Source: Bordetella parapertussis | GTDB lineage: Bacteria; Pseudomonadota; Gammaproteobacteria; Burkholderiales; SG8-41 | Assembly: GCA_945861275.1 (NCBI GenBank) | Contig: CAMATZ010000004.1 | Location: forward strand, 1-64,000 | Direction: 5' to 3' | DNA: 64,000 nucleotides | In this document: positions 35,781 to 44,825 of the stretch, piece by piece | Numbering within the stretch: position 1 is the stretch's first letter | How the letters are laid out: every line of letters begins with the position of its first letter | Made by a program: the position numbers and the translations under genes | Notes under the pieces: model-generated | Seen by the model: only the letters and a program-made list of their open reading frames with translations | What the model was told of the DNA's origin: nothing | Databases searched by the model: none

Positions 35781-36896
35781 ATGGCTCAAAAAAAAGACTA
35801 CTACGAAGTGCTCGACGTCAATCGTGACGCATCGGACGATGAGCTCAAAAAATCATACCGCAAGCTGGCGATGAAATGGCATCCGGATCGCAACCCGGAT
35901 AACCCCAAGGCCGAGGAAAATTTCAAGCAAGCCAAGGAAGCCTACGAAATACTTTCAGACGCCAACAAGCGCGCGGCGTACGATCAGTATGGCCATGCGG
36001 GCGTTGACCCCGCGGTGGCCGGTGCGGGCGCCGGGTTCGGTAATTTCTCCGATGCCTTCGGCGACATATTTGGTGACATTTTTGGCGGCGGACGCCAGCG
36101 TTCAGGCGTGTATCGCGGCGCGGATTTGCGCTACAACCTCGAAGTGTCGCTGGAGGAAGCCGCGCGCGGCACCGAGACGCGCATCCGCATCCCGGCATTG
36201 GAAGAATGCGGCACCTGCAAAGGCTCGGGCGCGAAACCCGGCACGCAACCGGCCACCTGCTCCACCTGCAAAGGCCAGGGGCAGGTGCGCATGCAGCAGG
36301 GATTTTTTTCAATTCAGCAAACCTGCCCGAAATGCCACGGCAGCGGCAAAACGATCGCCAATCCGTGCAGCATATGCAGCGGCGCGGGTCGTGTGAAGCA
36401 GCACAAGACGCTGGCGGTGAAAATCCCCGCTGGCGTAGACGAGGGCGACCGCATACGCCTGTCCGGCGAGGGCGAGGCTGGCGCCAGCGGCGGCTCCTCG
36501 GGCGATTTGTATGTGGTGATTCATATCAAGCCGCACACGGTGTTCCAGCGCGAGCAAAATGATCTGCATTGCGAAATGCCGGTGAGCTTTACCACCGCCG
36601 CACTCGGCGGCGATATCGAAATCCCGACGCTCGACGGCTACGCCAAAATCAAGATACCCGCCGAAACCCAATCCGGAAAAATTTTCCGTCTGCGCGGCAA
36701 AGGCATCAAAGGCGTGCGCTCCAGCACGCATGGCGACCTGATGTGCCATGTGGTAGTTGAAACACCGGTGAATCTGACGGCGCGCCAGCGCGAACTGTTG
36801 CTGGAACTCGAAACCATCGACCAGAGCAGCGCAGGACAACACAACCCGCGCGCCAAAGGCTGGATGGACAAGGTTAAAGCGTTTTTTGGCACGTAA
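35781..36896 (+). CDS. dnaJ: Chaperone DnaJ (Hsp40)
   Basis: This 371-residue type I DnaJ has a J domain with the HPD motif ([11 protein letters not shown], residues 32-35 area), a short Gly/Phe linker ([18 protein letters not shown]), four zinc repeats ([32 protein letters not shown]) and two C-terminal beta domains. It delivers clients to DnaK. The cassette upstream contains no obvious promoter, so expression likely relies on read-through from dnaK. A lipoprotein gene follows 3 bp after its stop. Confidence 0.97.
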   Translation: MAQKKDYYEVLDVNRDASDDELKKSYRKLAMKWHPDRNPDNPKAEENFKQAKEAYEILSDANKRAAYDQYGHAGVDPAVAGAGAGFGNFSDAFGDIFGDIFGGGRQRSGVYRGADLRYNLEVSLEEAARGTETRIRIPALEECGTCKGSGAKPGTQPATCSTCKGQGQVRMQQGFFSIQQTCPKCHGSGKTIANPCSICSGAGRVKQHKTLAVKIPAGVDEGDRIRLSGEGEAGASGGSSGDLYVVIHIKPHTVFQREQNDLHCEMPVSFTTAALGGDIEIPTLDGYAKIKIPAETQSGKIFRLRGKGIKGVRSSTHGDLMCHVVVETPVNLTARQRELLLELETIDQSSAGQHNPRAKGWMDKVKAFFGT

Positions 36897-36899
36897 CGC

Positions 36900-37559
36900 A
36901 TGATATCCAGCCGTGTAAGCCGCTGGATGGCGTGGGGTTTTTCCGCCATCGCGCTGCTTGCCGGCTGTGATGCTACCGCCCCGCTGGTAGCGCGCGCCAA
37001 GCTCGGCAATATCAGCACGCCGTCCAGCGTCAGCGTGACGTTGGATCTGCGCTACCATTCCGAGTGGACACCCCCGCGCCAGGAGCGAGCACAAGCTGCT
37101 GCGCGCGTTCTGGAAAGTGTTTTGAATTCGCCGGAATTTTCGCACCGGCTGGCGGCGCGTCGTGATCTGCAACGCACCGAAGGTTTGTCGGGTGCTGAAA
37201 TTCTGCAGCTCCTCCGCTCAGGCCAGTCACTGCAGGGGTTGCGCGCTGGCGGCACGGTGCACAGGCCTGTCACGCTTGCGCTATCCGTCGCGCCCGTCAC
37301 ACTTGAATTTGCCAATCACGAGGGGTTCACCGACCTCGATACCGGAATCATCTACGCGCGCAAGGATTGGCTGGACCACCAGTCGCTGTGCCGCCTGGCG
37401 GGCCTGTTGGCCCACGAACACATGCACGTGATCGGCTTCACGCACACTACGTACAATCACCCGTGGCGGGGGCTGTCAGTGCCCTATGCCATCGGCGAAA
37501 TGGTGATCGAACTTTCCGCAGCCCGCCTGGGCGCGCAATGCCCCGCACCCAAAAAGTGA
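36900..37559 (+). CDS. Lipoprotein with an HExxH zinc-protease motif
   Basis: This 219-residue protein has a lipoprotein signal (AIALLAGC, Cys near residue 23) and a periplasmic domain. LAGLLAHEHMHVIGFTHTTY contains HEHMH, a match to the HExxH zinc motif. IYARKDWLDHQSLCRL precedes it. I do not recognise a named family. The third zinc ligand may be a Glu of the following helix (GEMVIELSAARLG). It starts 3 bp after dnaJ, so it is probably cotranscribed and stress-linked; a role in envelope protein quality control is a guess. Confidence 0.75.
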   Translation: MISSRVSRWMAWGFSAIALLAGCDATAPLVARAKLGNISTPSSVSVTLDLRYHSEWTPPRQERAQAAARVLESVLNSPEFSHRLAARRDLQRTEGLSGAEILQLLRSGQSLQGLRAGGTVHRPVTLALSVAPVTLEFANHEGFTDLDTGIIYARKDWLDHQSLCRLAGLLAHEHMHVIGFTHTTYNHPWRGLSVPYAIGEMVIELSAARLGAQCPAPKK

Positions 37560-37589
37560 ACCCCGGCGTTACGCGGTGCCGTGCTATTT

Positions 37590-37857
37590 AGAGCGCATTT
37601 CAGAATGAAACCCATGCGTCGCTGTGTCCAAAATCGGTGGTGGCGCGAAGGGCTCGGAAGCTCATATCGCGAATATGGGCGACGAGTCCGACAAAGCCAG
37701 CGCCGATTTTGGGCACAACCCGGAGGGCTGGCGCGAGTTTTGCCCCAGGGCTTTGTCGCGCGGCTTGCGAATATTCTCGATATTGGCTGCGCTGCGCTTC
37801 GCGCCCTGAAGCAAAATCGTGCCAGCGCCGCATGGGTTTCATGCTGAAATGCGCTCT
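37590..37857. mobile_element. 268-bp nested-palindrome element 1 (MITE-like)
   Basis: The 29-bp ends match as inverted repeats at 28 of 29 positions (AGAGCGCATTTCAG, one mismatch, ATGAAACCCATGCG). Inside are further inverted pairs, including CCAAAATCGG (near 37629) with CCGATTTTGG (near 37713). The core AATATTCTCGATATTG near 37770 recurs with one difference in the element at 39930. The element lies between convergent genes (zinc-motif lipoprotein and nupC). It has no transposase. Short frames on both strands are by-products of the palindrome. A non-autonomous mobile element or structured terminator is inferred. Confidence 0.7.
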
Positions 37858-37877
37858 TAGTCCTTCAAGACAAAACG

Positions 37878-39125
37878 TCACAACATTATCCCCACTACGG
37901 CGCCAGCGCTCATCGTCGCCAGTGTACCCGACACTATCGAGCGCATACCGAGAGCAACAATTTCATCGCGCCGCGCCGGCACCATGGTTGCAAGGCCGCC
38001 GATCATGATGCCGAGGCTGCCAAAATTCGCGAAGCCGCACAGCGCATAAGTCATGATCACGCGGCTGCGTTCCGATAACGCGTCCAGCGGCAACTGCGCC
38101 ATTTCACGATAGGCGATGAATTCGTTGAGGATGGTTTTACTGCCCATCAGGGCGCCTGCGTGCGATGCTTCGTCCCACGGAATGCCCATCAGCCACACCA
38201 GCGGCGCCATTGCCGCACCCAGCACGCGCTGTAGCGTTACCGCCTTGCCGCCGATTTCAGGCAGCAGGCCCAGCGCAAGATTGCCCAGCGTCACCAGCGC
38301 AATCAACACAATCAACAGGGCGACGATGTTGAGCAGCAGCGTCAGGCCATCGACGGTGCCGCGCGTTATCGCATCCATCGCACTCCTGGATTCCTGCGCT
38401 GCATCCAGCGTGCCCGCGGTCGCCGCGCCCGCCGGCGGCACCATCAGCGCCGCGATCACAATCGCCGCCGGTGCGGTGATCAGCGACGCCGACAATATGT
38501 GCCCCATCGCTTCCGGCACCACTGCGCCGAGAATGCTGGCGTAGAGCACCATCATCGTGCCGGCGATACCTGCCATGCCGCCGGTCATCACCATAAAAAG
38601 CTCGCCGCGGCTCATCTGCTGCAGGTACGGGCGAATCACCAGCGGCGCTTCCACCATGCCGACAAATACGTTTGCCGCAGTGGACAAGCCCACCGCGCCG
38701 CCTACACCCATGGTCTTTTCCAGAAACGCGGAAATTGCACGCACGATGAACGGCAGCACGCGCCAGTAAAACAGCAATGACGAAAGCGCGCTGACCACAA
38801 GTATCAAGGGTAACGACCGAAAGGCCAGCACGAAACTGGACGTATTCAGCTGCTCCGCAAACGGCTGGGTGCCGCCAGCCAGATAGCCGAACACGAATGA
38901 CGTACCGGCCTGCGTAGCTTTTTCCAGCGCAACCAGGCCGTCGTTCAATGAAAAGAAAAAGAGTTTGAAGATCGGTACTTTCAGCAGCAGCACCGTCATC
39001 GTCACCATCAGCAACACGCCGGAAAGCACGATACGCCACGAGACGGCACGGCGGTTTTCGCTGATCGCCCAGGTCAGGACGAGCAGTGCGATGAAGCCAA
39101 GAGCGCTATGTAATGCAAGCGTCAT
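37878..39125 (-). CDS. NupC/CNT family nucleoside transporter
   Basis: The product has 415 residues from the ATG at 39125, behind AAGTGAGAACAAA; the longer frame adds no family sequence. It has about ten hydrophobic segments. GLSTAANVFVGMVEAPLVIR, FMVMTGGMAGIAGTMMVLYA, GSKTILNEFIAYREMAQ and ALCGFANFGSLGIMIGGLA are the concentrative-nucleoside-transporter signatures for substrate and sodium/proton sites. It imports nucleosides. Upstream is a two-copy 69-bp repeat shared with the divergent lipoprotein gene. Confidence 0.9.
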   Translation of the reverse strand: MTLALHSALGFIALLVLTWAISENRRAVSWRIVLSGVLLMVTMTVLLLKVPIFKLFFFSLNDGLVALEKATQAGTSFVFGYLAGGTQPFAEQLNTSSFVLAFRSLPLILVVSALSSLLFYWRVLPFIVRAISAFLEKTMGVGGAVGLSTAANVFVGMVEAPLVIRPYLQQMSRGELFMVMTGGMAGIAGTMMVLYASILGAVVPEAMGHILSASLITAPAAIVIAALMVPPAGAATAGTLDAAQESRSAMDAITRGTVDGLTLLLNIVALLIVLIALVTLGNLALGLLPEIGGKAVTLQRVLGAAMAPLVWLMGIPWDEASHAGALMGSKTILNEFIAYREMAQLPLDALSERSRVIMTYALCGFANFGSLGIMIGGLATMVPARRDEIVALGMRSIVSGTLATMSAGAVVGIML

Positions 39126-39178
39126 TTTGTTCTCACTTCTCAAACGTAACGTCGGCTCTTGGTGACCCACTGGCAGCT

Positions 39179-39315
39179 GACCGGTGTGCGCTACCGCACT
39201 AACGTCACCATCTGTTAAGGCCAATAATACCCTTGCATCAGCAGCACGACCGGCGTGCGCTACCGCACGGAAGACATCATCTGTTAGGGCAATAATAGCC
39301 TTGCATCATCAGCAC
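39179..39315. repeat. Two tandem copies of a ~69-bp sequence in a divergent promoter region
   Basis: Copy 1 (39179-39247) and copy 2 (39248-39315) both begin GACCGG(T/C)GTGCGCTACCGC and end CCTTGCATCA then CAGCAC, with a handful of differences between. Each contains GTGCG-CTAC-CGCAC, a small hairpin. They fill the space between the divergent nupC and lipoprotein starts. A regulatory-site duplication or a remnant repeat family are both possible. Confidence 0.8.
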
Positions 39316-39348
39316 GATTTGAAAAATCAACTTAATGGAGAATGGAAA

Positions 39349-39759
39349 ATGAAAAACCTACTGTCAGTAGCTGTAATCGGCGTATCGCTTATCGGATGCG
39401 CCGCGATGGGACCCGGAATGTCGGAAAACGATGCAGGCGCCAAACTTATACAGGCTGGCGAATTTAGTCGGGCGGAAGTCCATCTTGTTAGAGCACTAGA
39501 AGCGGACTCCAAAAACCCTTACGCCCTTGCAAACCTTGGATACGTTTACGAGATGAGTGGTCGATATAGTCAATCGAGAGAAATGTACCAAAGGGTAGTT
39601 GATTTGCGCACGAACGAGAAGAAGCCGAACGTAGATCTCGGGGCCGAAACTGAAAGCGGGAATGCGGACGATAAGGAATCCTTCAATGATATAGCCGTAA
39701 AACATCTGGCTGGCTTGAAAGACCGCACAGATCGCACGGATTTAGCTTTTAAACAATGA
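39349..39759 (+). CDS. Small TPR-like lipoprotein
   Basis: The product has 136 residues from the ATG at 39349, after AATGGAGAATGGAAA. The lipobox SLIGC puts the acylated Cys near residue 17. It is followed by one or two TPR-like helix pairs (AGAKLIQAGEFSRAEVHLVR, NPYALANLGYVYEMSGRYSQ) and a polar tail. It is likely a periplasmic or outer-membrane scaffold; the function is unknown. Its base composition is more AT-rich than its neighbours. It is divergent from nupC across the 69-bp repeats. Confidence 0.78.
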   Translation: MKNLLSVAVIGVSLIGCAAMGPGMSENDAGAKLIQAGEFSRAEVHLVRALEADSKNPYALANLGYVYEMSGRYSQSREMYQRVVDLRTNEKKPNVDLGAETESGNADDKESFNDIAVKHLAGLKDRTDRTDLAFKQ

Positions 39760-39841
39760 TTTATAAAGCTGGACGTCATTTACTATGCCGCTCCCGACCC
39801 TGTCATTGCGATAACGTAGATGGCCGGTGAGCGAATGTAGT

Positions 39842-39877
39842 TGGGGCAGCACAACCCGAAAATTGTGCTGTGCCCCA
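39842..39877. terminator. Hairpin downstream of the TPR-like lipoprotein
   Basis: TGGGGCAGCACAA and TTGTGCTGTGCCCCA pair, with a two-base bulge, around CCCGAAAA. It lies 80 bp after the lipoprotein stop. Only a short A/T stretch follows, so termination is inferred from stem strength. Confidence 0.5.
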
Positions 39878-39929
39878 AAATATTCAAGTTATCAGCCCGA
39901 CACAACCGATGACGAATTTCGCGCGAACT

Positions 39930-40193
39930 TAGGGCCTGCTAACAATCAATTCATGAGCCCGCTGCAGGCAATTGGGCGGGTATAAAATACCGCATTCAAT
40001 CAATCATTTGTATGAATTTCAGCTCGCTTGCCCTGCAACACCCAATTGCCTTTGCCCTTCGGGTTGCTGTCCCAATCGCCGCTGGCCGCGTTGCTCGTCT
40101 TGGCAATATTCCCGATATTGCCTGTGCCGAGCGCCTCGCCAGCGACGATTGGGACAGCAACGCATCTCACGAATTGATTGTTAACAGGCCCTA
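39930..40193. mobile_element. 264-bp nested-palindrome element 2 (MITE-like)
   Basis: The ends match over 27 bp at 25 positions (AGGGCCTG(C/T)TAACAATCAATT and on to GAG). An inner pair, GTTGCTGTCCCAATCGCC and on to CTGG (40063-40085) and its mirror (40139-40161), matches at 22 of 23, and the centre GGCAATATTCCCGATATTGCC (40102-40122) folds on itself. A further GGCAATTGGG / CCCAATTGCC pair lies in the left half. The core is shared with element 1. It lies between the convergent lipoprotein and cysS genes. No protein gene is supported. Confidence 0.75.
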
Positions 40194-40222
40194 GTCAAAA
40201 CCTGCGCCATTAAACGTCACGT

Positions 40223-41596
40223 CTATCCCCTGCGCCAGACAGTGCCCTGCGCCGAATCTTCAAGCACTATGCCTGCTTCGGCCAGATACTTTCTTATACG
40301 GTCGGCCTCAGCATAGTTTCTTGCTTTCTTGGCTGCTGCACGTGCTGTGATTTGAACTTCGATTTGGCCCGATGTCATGTCATCCGCGGACCGCGTTCCA
40401 GCCTGTAGAAAGGCACTCGCATCCCGCTGCAACAACCCCAATATCCCCGCCAGAGACTTCAATAGCCGCGCCGTCTGCGCAGACTTTGATTTATTGATTT
40501 CATTGACGATTTCAAATAACGCTGCCACCGCCTCCGGCGTATTGAAATCATCATCCATCGCCGCACGAAACACTTTGGCATGGGAATTGTTCCAGTCGAT
40601 ATCACCCGCGGCAACATCAAAATCTTTCAACGCGGTGTACAAGCGCGTCAGACCCTGCCTGGCGTCGTCGAGATGATGATCGGAATAATTCAGCGGGCTG
40701 CGATACTGCGCACGAACAATAAAAAAGCGCACGACTTCCGGGTCATACTTCGTGAGAATTTCGCGCACGGTGAAAAAATTGCCCAACGACTTGGACATTT
40801 TTTCATTATCGACTCGCACAAAGCCGTTGTGCATCCAGGTATTGACGAAAGTGCACTGGTGCGCGCCTTCGGATTGCGCGATTTCGTTTTCGTGATGCGG
40901 AAACTGCAAATCCTGCCCGCCGCCGTGGATGTCAAAATGCTTGCCGAGCAATGAATTCGCCATCACCGAACATTCAATATGCCAGCCCGGACGGCCCTTG
41001 CCCCACGGGGAGTCCCACGCCGGTTCGTCCTCTTTGGCACGCTTCCACAGCACGAAGTCGAGAGGATCGTCTTTTGCCATATCGACTTGTACGCGCTCAC
41101 CCGCGCGCAGATCGTCGAGCGATTTTCCCGACAACTTGCCATAACCTTCAAATTTGCGTACCGCGAAATTCACGTCGCCGTCACTCGCCTGATAGGCCAA
41201 ACCGTTTTGGCGCAGTACTTCAATCATATCGAGCATGCCTTGCACGTATTGCGTGGCGCGCGGCTCGTGATCGGGCTTTTCGACCCCTAGCGCGGCGGCG
41301 TCTTCGTCCATCGCCTTGATAAACCGTTCGGTCAATGCGCCCATCGGCTCGTTATTCTCCTGAGCGCGCTTGATGATTTTGTCGTCAATGTCGGTGATGT
41401 TACGCACGAAGTTCACGTCATACCCTGACGAACGCAGCCAATGACGCACCACGTCGAACACCACCATCACCCGTGCATGTCCCAAGTGGCAATAATCGTA
41501 AACTGTCATGCCGCACACGTACATATTGACTTTGCCCTTTGTTAGCGGCACGAATTCCTGCTTGCTGCGCGTAAGGGTGTTGTAAATCTTGAGCAT
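40223..41596 (-). CDS. cysS: Cysteinyl-tRNA synthetase
   Basis: This 457-residue class I synthetase has [20 protein letters not shown], with the zinc Cys and the HIGH-type motif HLGH, then [20 protein letters not shown] with zinc ligands, and the KMSKS motif in [18 protein letters not shown]. The C-terminus has the anticodon-binding helices ([20 protein letters not shown]). It charges tRNA-Cys. It is divergent from the TPR gene and precedes the palindromic element at its 3' end. Confidence 0.97.
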   Translation of the reverse strand: MLKIYNTLTRSKQEFVPLTKGKVNMYVCGMTVYDYCHLGHARVMVVFDVVRHWLRSSGYDVNFVRNITDIDDKIIKRAQENNEPMGALTERFIKAMDEDAAALGVEKPDHEPRATQYVQGMLDMIEVLRQNGLAYQASDGDVNFAVRKFEGYGKLSGKSLDDLRAGERVQVDMAKDDPLDFVLWKRAKEDEPAWDSPWGKGRPGWHIECSVMANSLLGKHFDIHGGGQDLQFPHHENEIAQSEGAHQCTFVNTWMHNGFVRVDNEKMSKSLGNFFTVREILTKYDPEVVRFFIVRAQYRSPLNYSDHHLDDARQGLTRLYTALKDFDVAAGDIDWNNSHAKVFRAAMDDDFNTPEAVAALFEIVNEINKSKSAQTARLLKSLAGILGLLQRDASAFLQAGTRSADDMTSGQIEVQITARAAAKKARNYAEADRIRKYLAEAGIVLEDSAQGTVWRRG

Positions 41597-41745
41597 GTGA
41601 TTGGCTTTATTCTTGCGCAGGGCGCCAACGCTTGCGCTGGCAGGATAAATACGCTGTTCTGGTAGAATCCGGACTGCGCTCGCTTTCCCAATAAAAGCGC
41701 TGTTGGATCGACGCCAAGTCCCTGAAATTCAGTAAAAATTATATC

Positions 41746-42363
41746 ATGCCCCCTACGCTGAACCTGTCTGCACGCGTGCGCCGCACCGCTGTGCTCCGGC
41801 ATAGGGTTGCGCGTGGGCTGGGGGTTCTTTTGCTGCTGCTCGGCGGCGCGCTGGCGCCGTGCGCGGCGCTGTCGCAAACCACAGTGCTTAAGCCCGCACC
41901 CCGGAACAATGATTTTCAGGAGGCTTCGCTGCTCTATCGCAACGGGCAATTCGAGCGCGCGCTGGGGCACGTCGATGCGTGGCTCAAAGAACGTCCGCAA
42001 GACGCCCGCGGACGTTTTTTGCGCGGCATGATATTCACGCAACTGAAAAAAACCGATCAGGCATTACGCATCTATACCGAACTCACGCAGGATTTTCCTG
42101 AACTGCCGGAGCCTTATAACAATCTCGCGGTGATTTACGCGGATCAGGGTGAACTCGAGCGCGCACGTGGCTTGCTCGAGTCTGCCGTGCGTGCCAATGC
42201 TTCGTTTACCGCAGCGCATGAAAATCTGGGCGATATTCACACCAGGCTGGCGGCGGCAGCTTACGCAAAAGCATTGCAGCTCGATGCATCGAACAAGGCG
42301 GTAGCCGCCAAGCTGAAGTCTGTTAACGACTTGATTCCGGCGCGTGCTGCGACGGCAAAATAA
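41746..42363 (+). CDS. TPR-repeat protein, exported
   Basis: This 205-residue protein has an N-terminal hydrophobic signal (GLGVLLLLLGGALAPCAALSQ), then three TPR-like units (EASLLYRNGQFERALGHVDA, ARGRFLRGMIFTQLKKTDQA, EPYNNLAVIYADQGELERAR) and a fourth degraded one. It is probably periplasmic. It stands at the head of the ppiA-ppiB-lpxH run and is divergent from cysS, an arrangement I know from other betaproteobacteria. The exact role is not known. Confidence 0.8.
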   Translation: MPPTLNLSARVRRTAVLRHRVARGLGVLLLLLGGALAPCAALSQTTVLKPAPRNNDFQEASLLYRNGQFERALGHVDAWLKERPQDARGRFLRGMIFTQLKKTDQALRIYTELTQDFPELPEPYNNLAVIYADQGELERARGLLESAVRANASFTAAHENLGDIHTRLAAAAYAKALQLDASNKAVAAKLKSVNDLIPARAATAK

Positions 42364-42445
42364 GCCACGTACTCCGGCCGGCGCGCCGCGCGTTTGATGA
42401 AGGTTGCTGTTCGTTTTAAAGTTAATTATTATTAATGGAATCAAT

Positions 42446-43036
42446 ATGTTAAAAACATTACTCGCCACCCTCACCCTGATCGCCGCTTGTGGCGCTCTGG
42501 CGCAGAACCCGCAGGTTGAAATGCGCACCAGCCTCGGCACAATTACGCTCGAGCTGCAACCTGAAAACGCGCCGGAAACCGTCAAAAACTTTTTGCAGTA
42601 CGTGAAAGAGGGCTACTACAACGGCACGATTTTTCATCGCGTAATCGCCGACTTCATGATTCAGGGCGGCGGCTTCACGCCCGACCTGCAACAAAAGAAA
42701 ACCCGCGATCCGGTTAAGCATGAAGGCGGCAACGGCCTGCGCAATCAAGTTGGCACCATCGCCATGGCGCGCACCGCCGATCCGCACACGGCCACTTCGC
42801 AGTTTTTCATTAACGTGGTGGACAACCAGATGCTCGATTTTCGCGGTCCCGGCCCGCAAGAGATTGGCTACACCGTGTTTGGCCGCGTCATCAACGGGCT
42901 CGATGTCGTCAGCAAGATACGCAGCGTGGAGACCTCGGCCCGCGGCCAATTTCGTAGCGATGTACCCGTAAGAACGGTTACCATTGAGCGCGTAACTCTC
43001 ATCGATGCAGCAACAAAACCCACAGTCAAAAAATAA
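42446..43036 (+). CDS. ppiA: Periplasmic peptidyl-prolyl isomerase, cyclophilin type
   Basis: The product has 196 residues from the ATG at 42446; an upstream start at 42404 is less likely. The signal peptide ends GALAQ. The cyclophilin core follows: [20 protein letters not shown] with the catalytic Arg, [32 protein letters not shown] and [15 protein letters not shown]. It turns proline bonds during periplasmic folding. ppiB lies 17 bp downstream and encodes the cytoplasmic paralogue. Confidence 0.93.
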   Translation: MLKTLLATLTLIAACGALAQNPQVEMRTSLGTITLELQPENAPETVKNFLQYVKEGYYNGTIFHRVIADFMIQGGGFTPDLQQKKTRDPVKHEGGNGLRNQVGTIAMARTADPHTATSQFFINVVDNQMLDFRGPGPQEIGYTVFGRVINGLDVVSKIRSVETSARGQFRSDVPVRTVTIERVTLIDAATKPTVKK

Positions 43037-43053
43037 ATACTCGAAAGCCAAAA

Positions 43054-43545
43054 ATGATCAAACTTCAAACCAATCACGGTGATATCACCATCGAACTCAA
43101 TGCCGAAAAAGCCCCCAAAACCGCGGCCAACTTCGAGCAGTACGTCAAAGACGGCCACTACGACAACACGGTTTTTCATCGCGTAATTGACAGCTTCATG
43201 ATTCAGGGCGGCGGCTTCGAACCGGGCATGAAACAAAAATCCACGCGCGATAACGTGCAGAATGAAGCGACCAACGGCCTCAAGAACGACCACTACACGG
43301 TAGCGATGGCGCGCACTTCAGAGCCGCATTCGGCAAGCTCGCAGTTTTTTATCAACACCAGCGATAACGATTTCCTTAACCACAGCGCGCCCACCTCGCA
43401 AGGCTGGGGCTACTGCGTGTTCGGCAAAGTCACCGCCGGCATGGACGTGGTGGACAAAATCGGCAAAGTCAAAACCGGCCAAAGCGGGTTTCACCAGGAT
43501 GTGCCGGTGGACGATGTGGTGATCATAAAAGCGACTGTAGTGTGA
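43054..43545 (+). CDS. ppiB: Cytoplasmic peptidyl-prolyl isomerase, cyclophilin type
   Basis: The 163-residue product lacks a signal peptide and begins [72 protein letters not shown] and [19 protein letters not shown] follow the cyclophilin order with the catalytic Arg and Phe/Gln residues in place. It assists cytosolic folding. It is close to ppiA in sequence, and a 12-bp hairpin follows its stop. Confidence 0.95.
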   Translation: MIKLQTNHGDITIELNAEKAPKTAANFEQYVKDGHYDNTVFHRVIDSFMIQGGGFEPGMKQKSTRDNVQNEATNGLKNDHYTVAMARTSEPHSASSQFFINTSDNDFLNHSAPTSQGWGYCVFGKVTAGMDVVDKIGKVKTGQSGFHQDVPVDDVVIIKATVV

Positions 43546-43550
43546 CAGCC

Positions 43551-43588
43551 GGATTGAGTAACCCCGCGTGTTCGCAGTTACTCAATCC
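43551..43588 (+). promoter_or_regulatory. Perfect 12-bp hairpin between ppiB and lpxH
   Basis: GGATTGAGTAAC (43551-43562) pairs fully with GTTACTCAATCC (43577-43588) around a 14-base loop. It begins 5 bp after ppiB and ends at the doorstep of lpxH. There is no T-run, so partial termination, RNA processing or control of lpxH translation are all possible. Confidence 0.6.
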
Positions 43589-43605
43589 TGATGCTTCAGT
43601 CCTGC

Positions 43606-44322
43606 ATGCCCCACACCCTGTTCATTTCGGATCTGCACCTCACGGTCGAACGACCGCACATCAATCTGCAGTTCTATGATTTTCTGGAAACAGTGGCGCC
43701 TGCAGCAGAAGCGCTCTACATCCTCGGCGACCTGTTCGAATACTGGCTCGGCGACGACGACACCGAAGACCCGCTGAACACCAGCGTCTCGGGCGCATTG
43801 GCACACCTGGCCCGACGCGGCGTGCCTGTGTATCTCATGCACGGCAATCGCGATTTATTGATCGGCCCGGCGTTCGCCGCGCGTTGCAACGCGCGAATCA
43901 TCCCCGACCCCACCGTGCTCGACCTCTATGGCACACGCACCCTGCTGATGCACGGCGACACCCTTTGCACCGATGACCTCGAGTACCAAAAATTCCGCAG
44001 CTACGCCCACAACCCGCAAACCCAGTCGCAATTTCTTCAGCGACCGCTCGCCGTGCGCCATCAGCAAATGCGCACCATGCGCGCGCAAAGCGAAGCCAGC
44101 AAAAGCGTCAAAGCCGCTGCCATCATGGACGTGTCGACCGTCGCTGTGGAACAAGTGTTACGCCTGCACGACTATCCACGCTTGATCCACGGGCATACGC
44201 ACCGGCCTGCGAAACACGCGCATGTCGTGGATGACCATGAATGCGAGCGCTGGGTGCTCAGTGACTGGTATGACCGCGGGCGCTATCTGCGCTGCGACGC
44301 AGGCGGCTGTGTGGCCGTATAG
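43606..44322 (+). CDS. lpxH: UDP-2,3-diacylglucosamine diphosphatase LpxH
   Basis: The product is 238 residues from the ATG at 43606 (MPHTLFISDLHL, the family start); the ATG at 43591 would add five residues. It is a calcineurin-like phosphoesterase: SDLHL, GDLFEYWLGDD, HGNRD, LMHGDTLCTDD and HGHTHRP supply the dimetal ligands. It forms lipid X in lipid A synthesis at the inner-membrane face. No good Shine-Dalgarno is seen, and a perfect hairpin stands just upstream. An AT-rich 500-bp gap follows. Confidence 0.92.
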   Translation: MPHTLFISDLHLTVERPHINLQFYDFLETVAPAAEALYILGDLFEYWLGDDDTEDPLNTSVSGALAHLARRGVPVYLMHGNRDLLIGPAFAARCNARIIPDPTVLDLYGTRTLLMHGDTLCTDDLEYQKFRSYAHNPQTQSQFLQRPLAVRHQQMRTMRAQSEASKSVKAAAIMDVSTVAVEQVLRLHDYPRLIHGHTHRPAKHAHVVDDHECERWVLSDWYDRGRYLRCDAGGCVAV

Positions 44323-44825
44323 CTTTACGCCTTGAGGCCCGTCGCAACTGCGCCGCGGGAAGAGCGTTTTCTGGCTCGGCGATTGCGCGATGGTGGACGG
44401 TGGGAAATGCCCCAAAACAGCAAGCTTCGGCCGTGCATTATGTATAAAATCAACCAACAAAACGAAGACACCAAAATCTGTGACTTTCTCGCAACAAGCC
44501 GTATTATGATACAACACATTGTTTTTTAAAGGTTTTTTAGACTAAAGCGTGAAGATTTCGCGTGGAATTTCGATCTTTATTAATTACACAGTAATTGAAT
44601 TAAGCACTTGATTTTTAAATCAATTTAATCCAACTACTAGCGTTCGCATAATTTTCTCTGCCGATGAATATTTCGTATGCATGTCATTGTGTTTAATGGG
44701 CGTTTTATGCTAATATTCTCGTGCAGTTACTGTACCCGTATGTGTGTGGCTGGGTGCGTTTAAAGAGAACCGCAGCAGAAATAGTTTCTAAAAACTTTCA
44801 ATCCAATAAATTCGAGGTATTCGTC
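44323..44825. other. AT-rich intergenic region ahead of the Yjb locus
   Basis: This 500-bp gap is strikingly AT-rich from about 44440 onward compared with the surrounding DNA. I see no convincing gene: the short frames have no ribosome binding site. It probably holds the control region of the exopolysaccharide locus and could be a target for an H-NS-like silencer (MvaT/Bv3F-type), which is inference. Confidence 0.5.
44687..44716 (+). promoter_or_regulatory. Sigma-70-type promoter candidate with extended -10
   Basis: TTGTGT (44687-44692), an 18-base spacer and TAATAT (44711-44716), with TG one base before the -10, resemble an extended -10 promoter. It lies 110 bp upstream of the small exported protein gene, inside the AT-rich region. 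Confidence 0.4.

Noticed and set aside
37581-37881. Short frames on both strands that begin MKPMRR in palindromic element 1
   Set aside because: They are mirror products of the terminal inverted repeat, and neither has a ribosome binding site or known domain.
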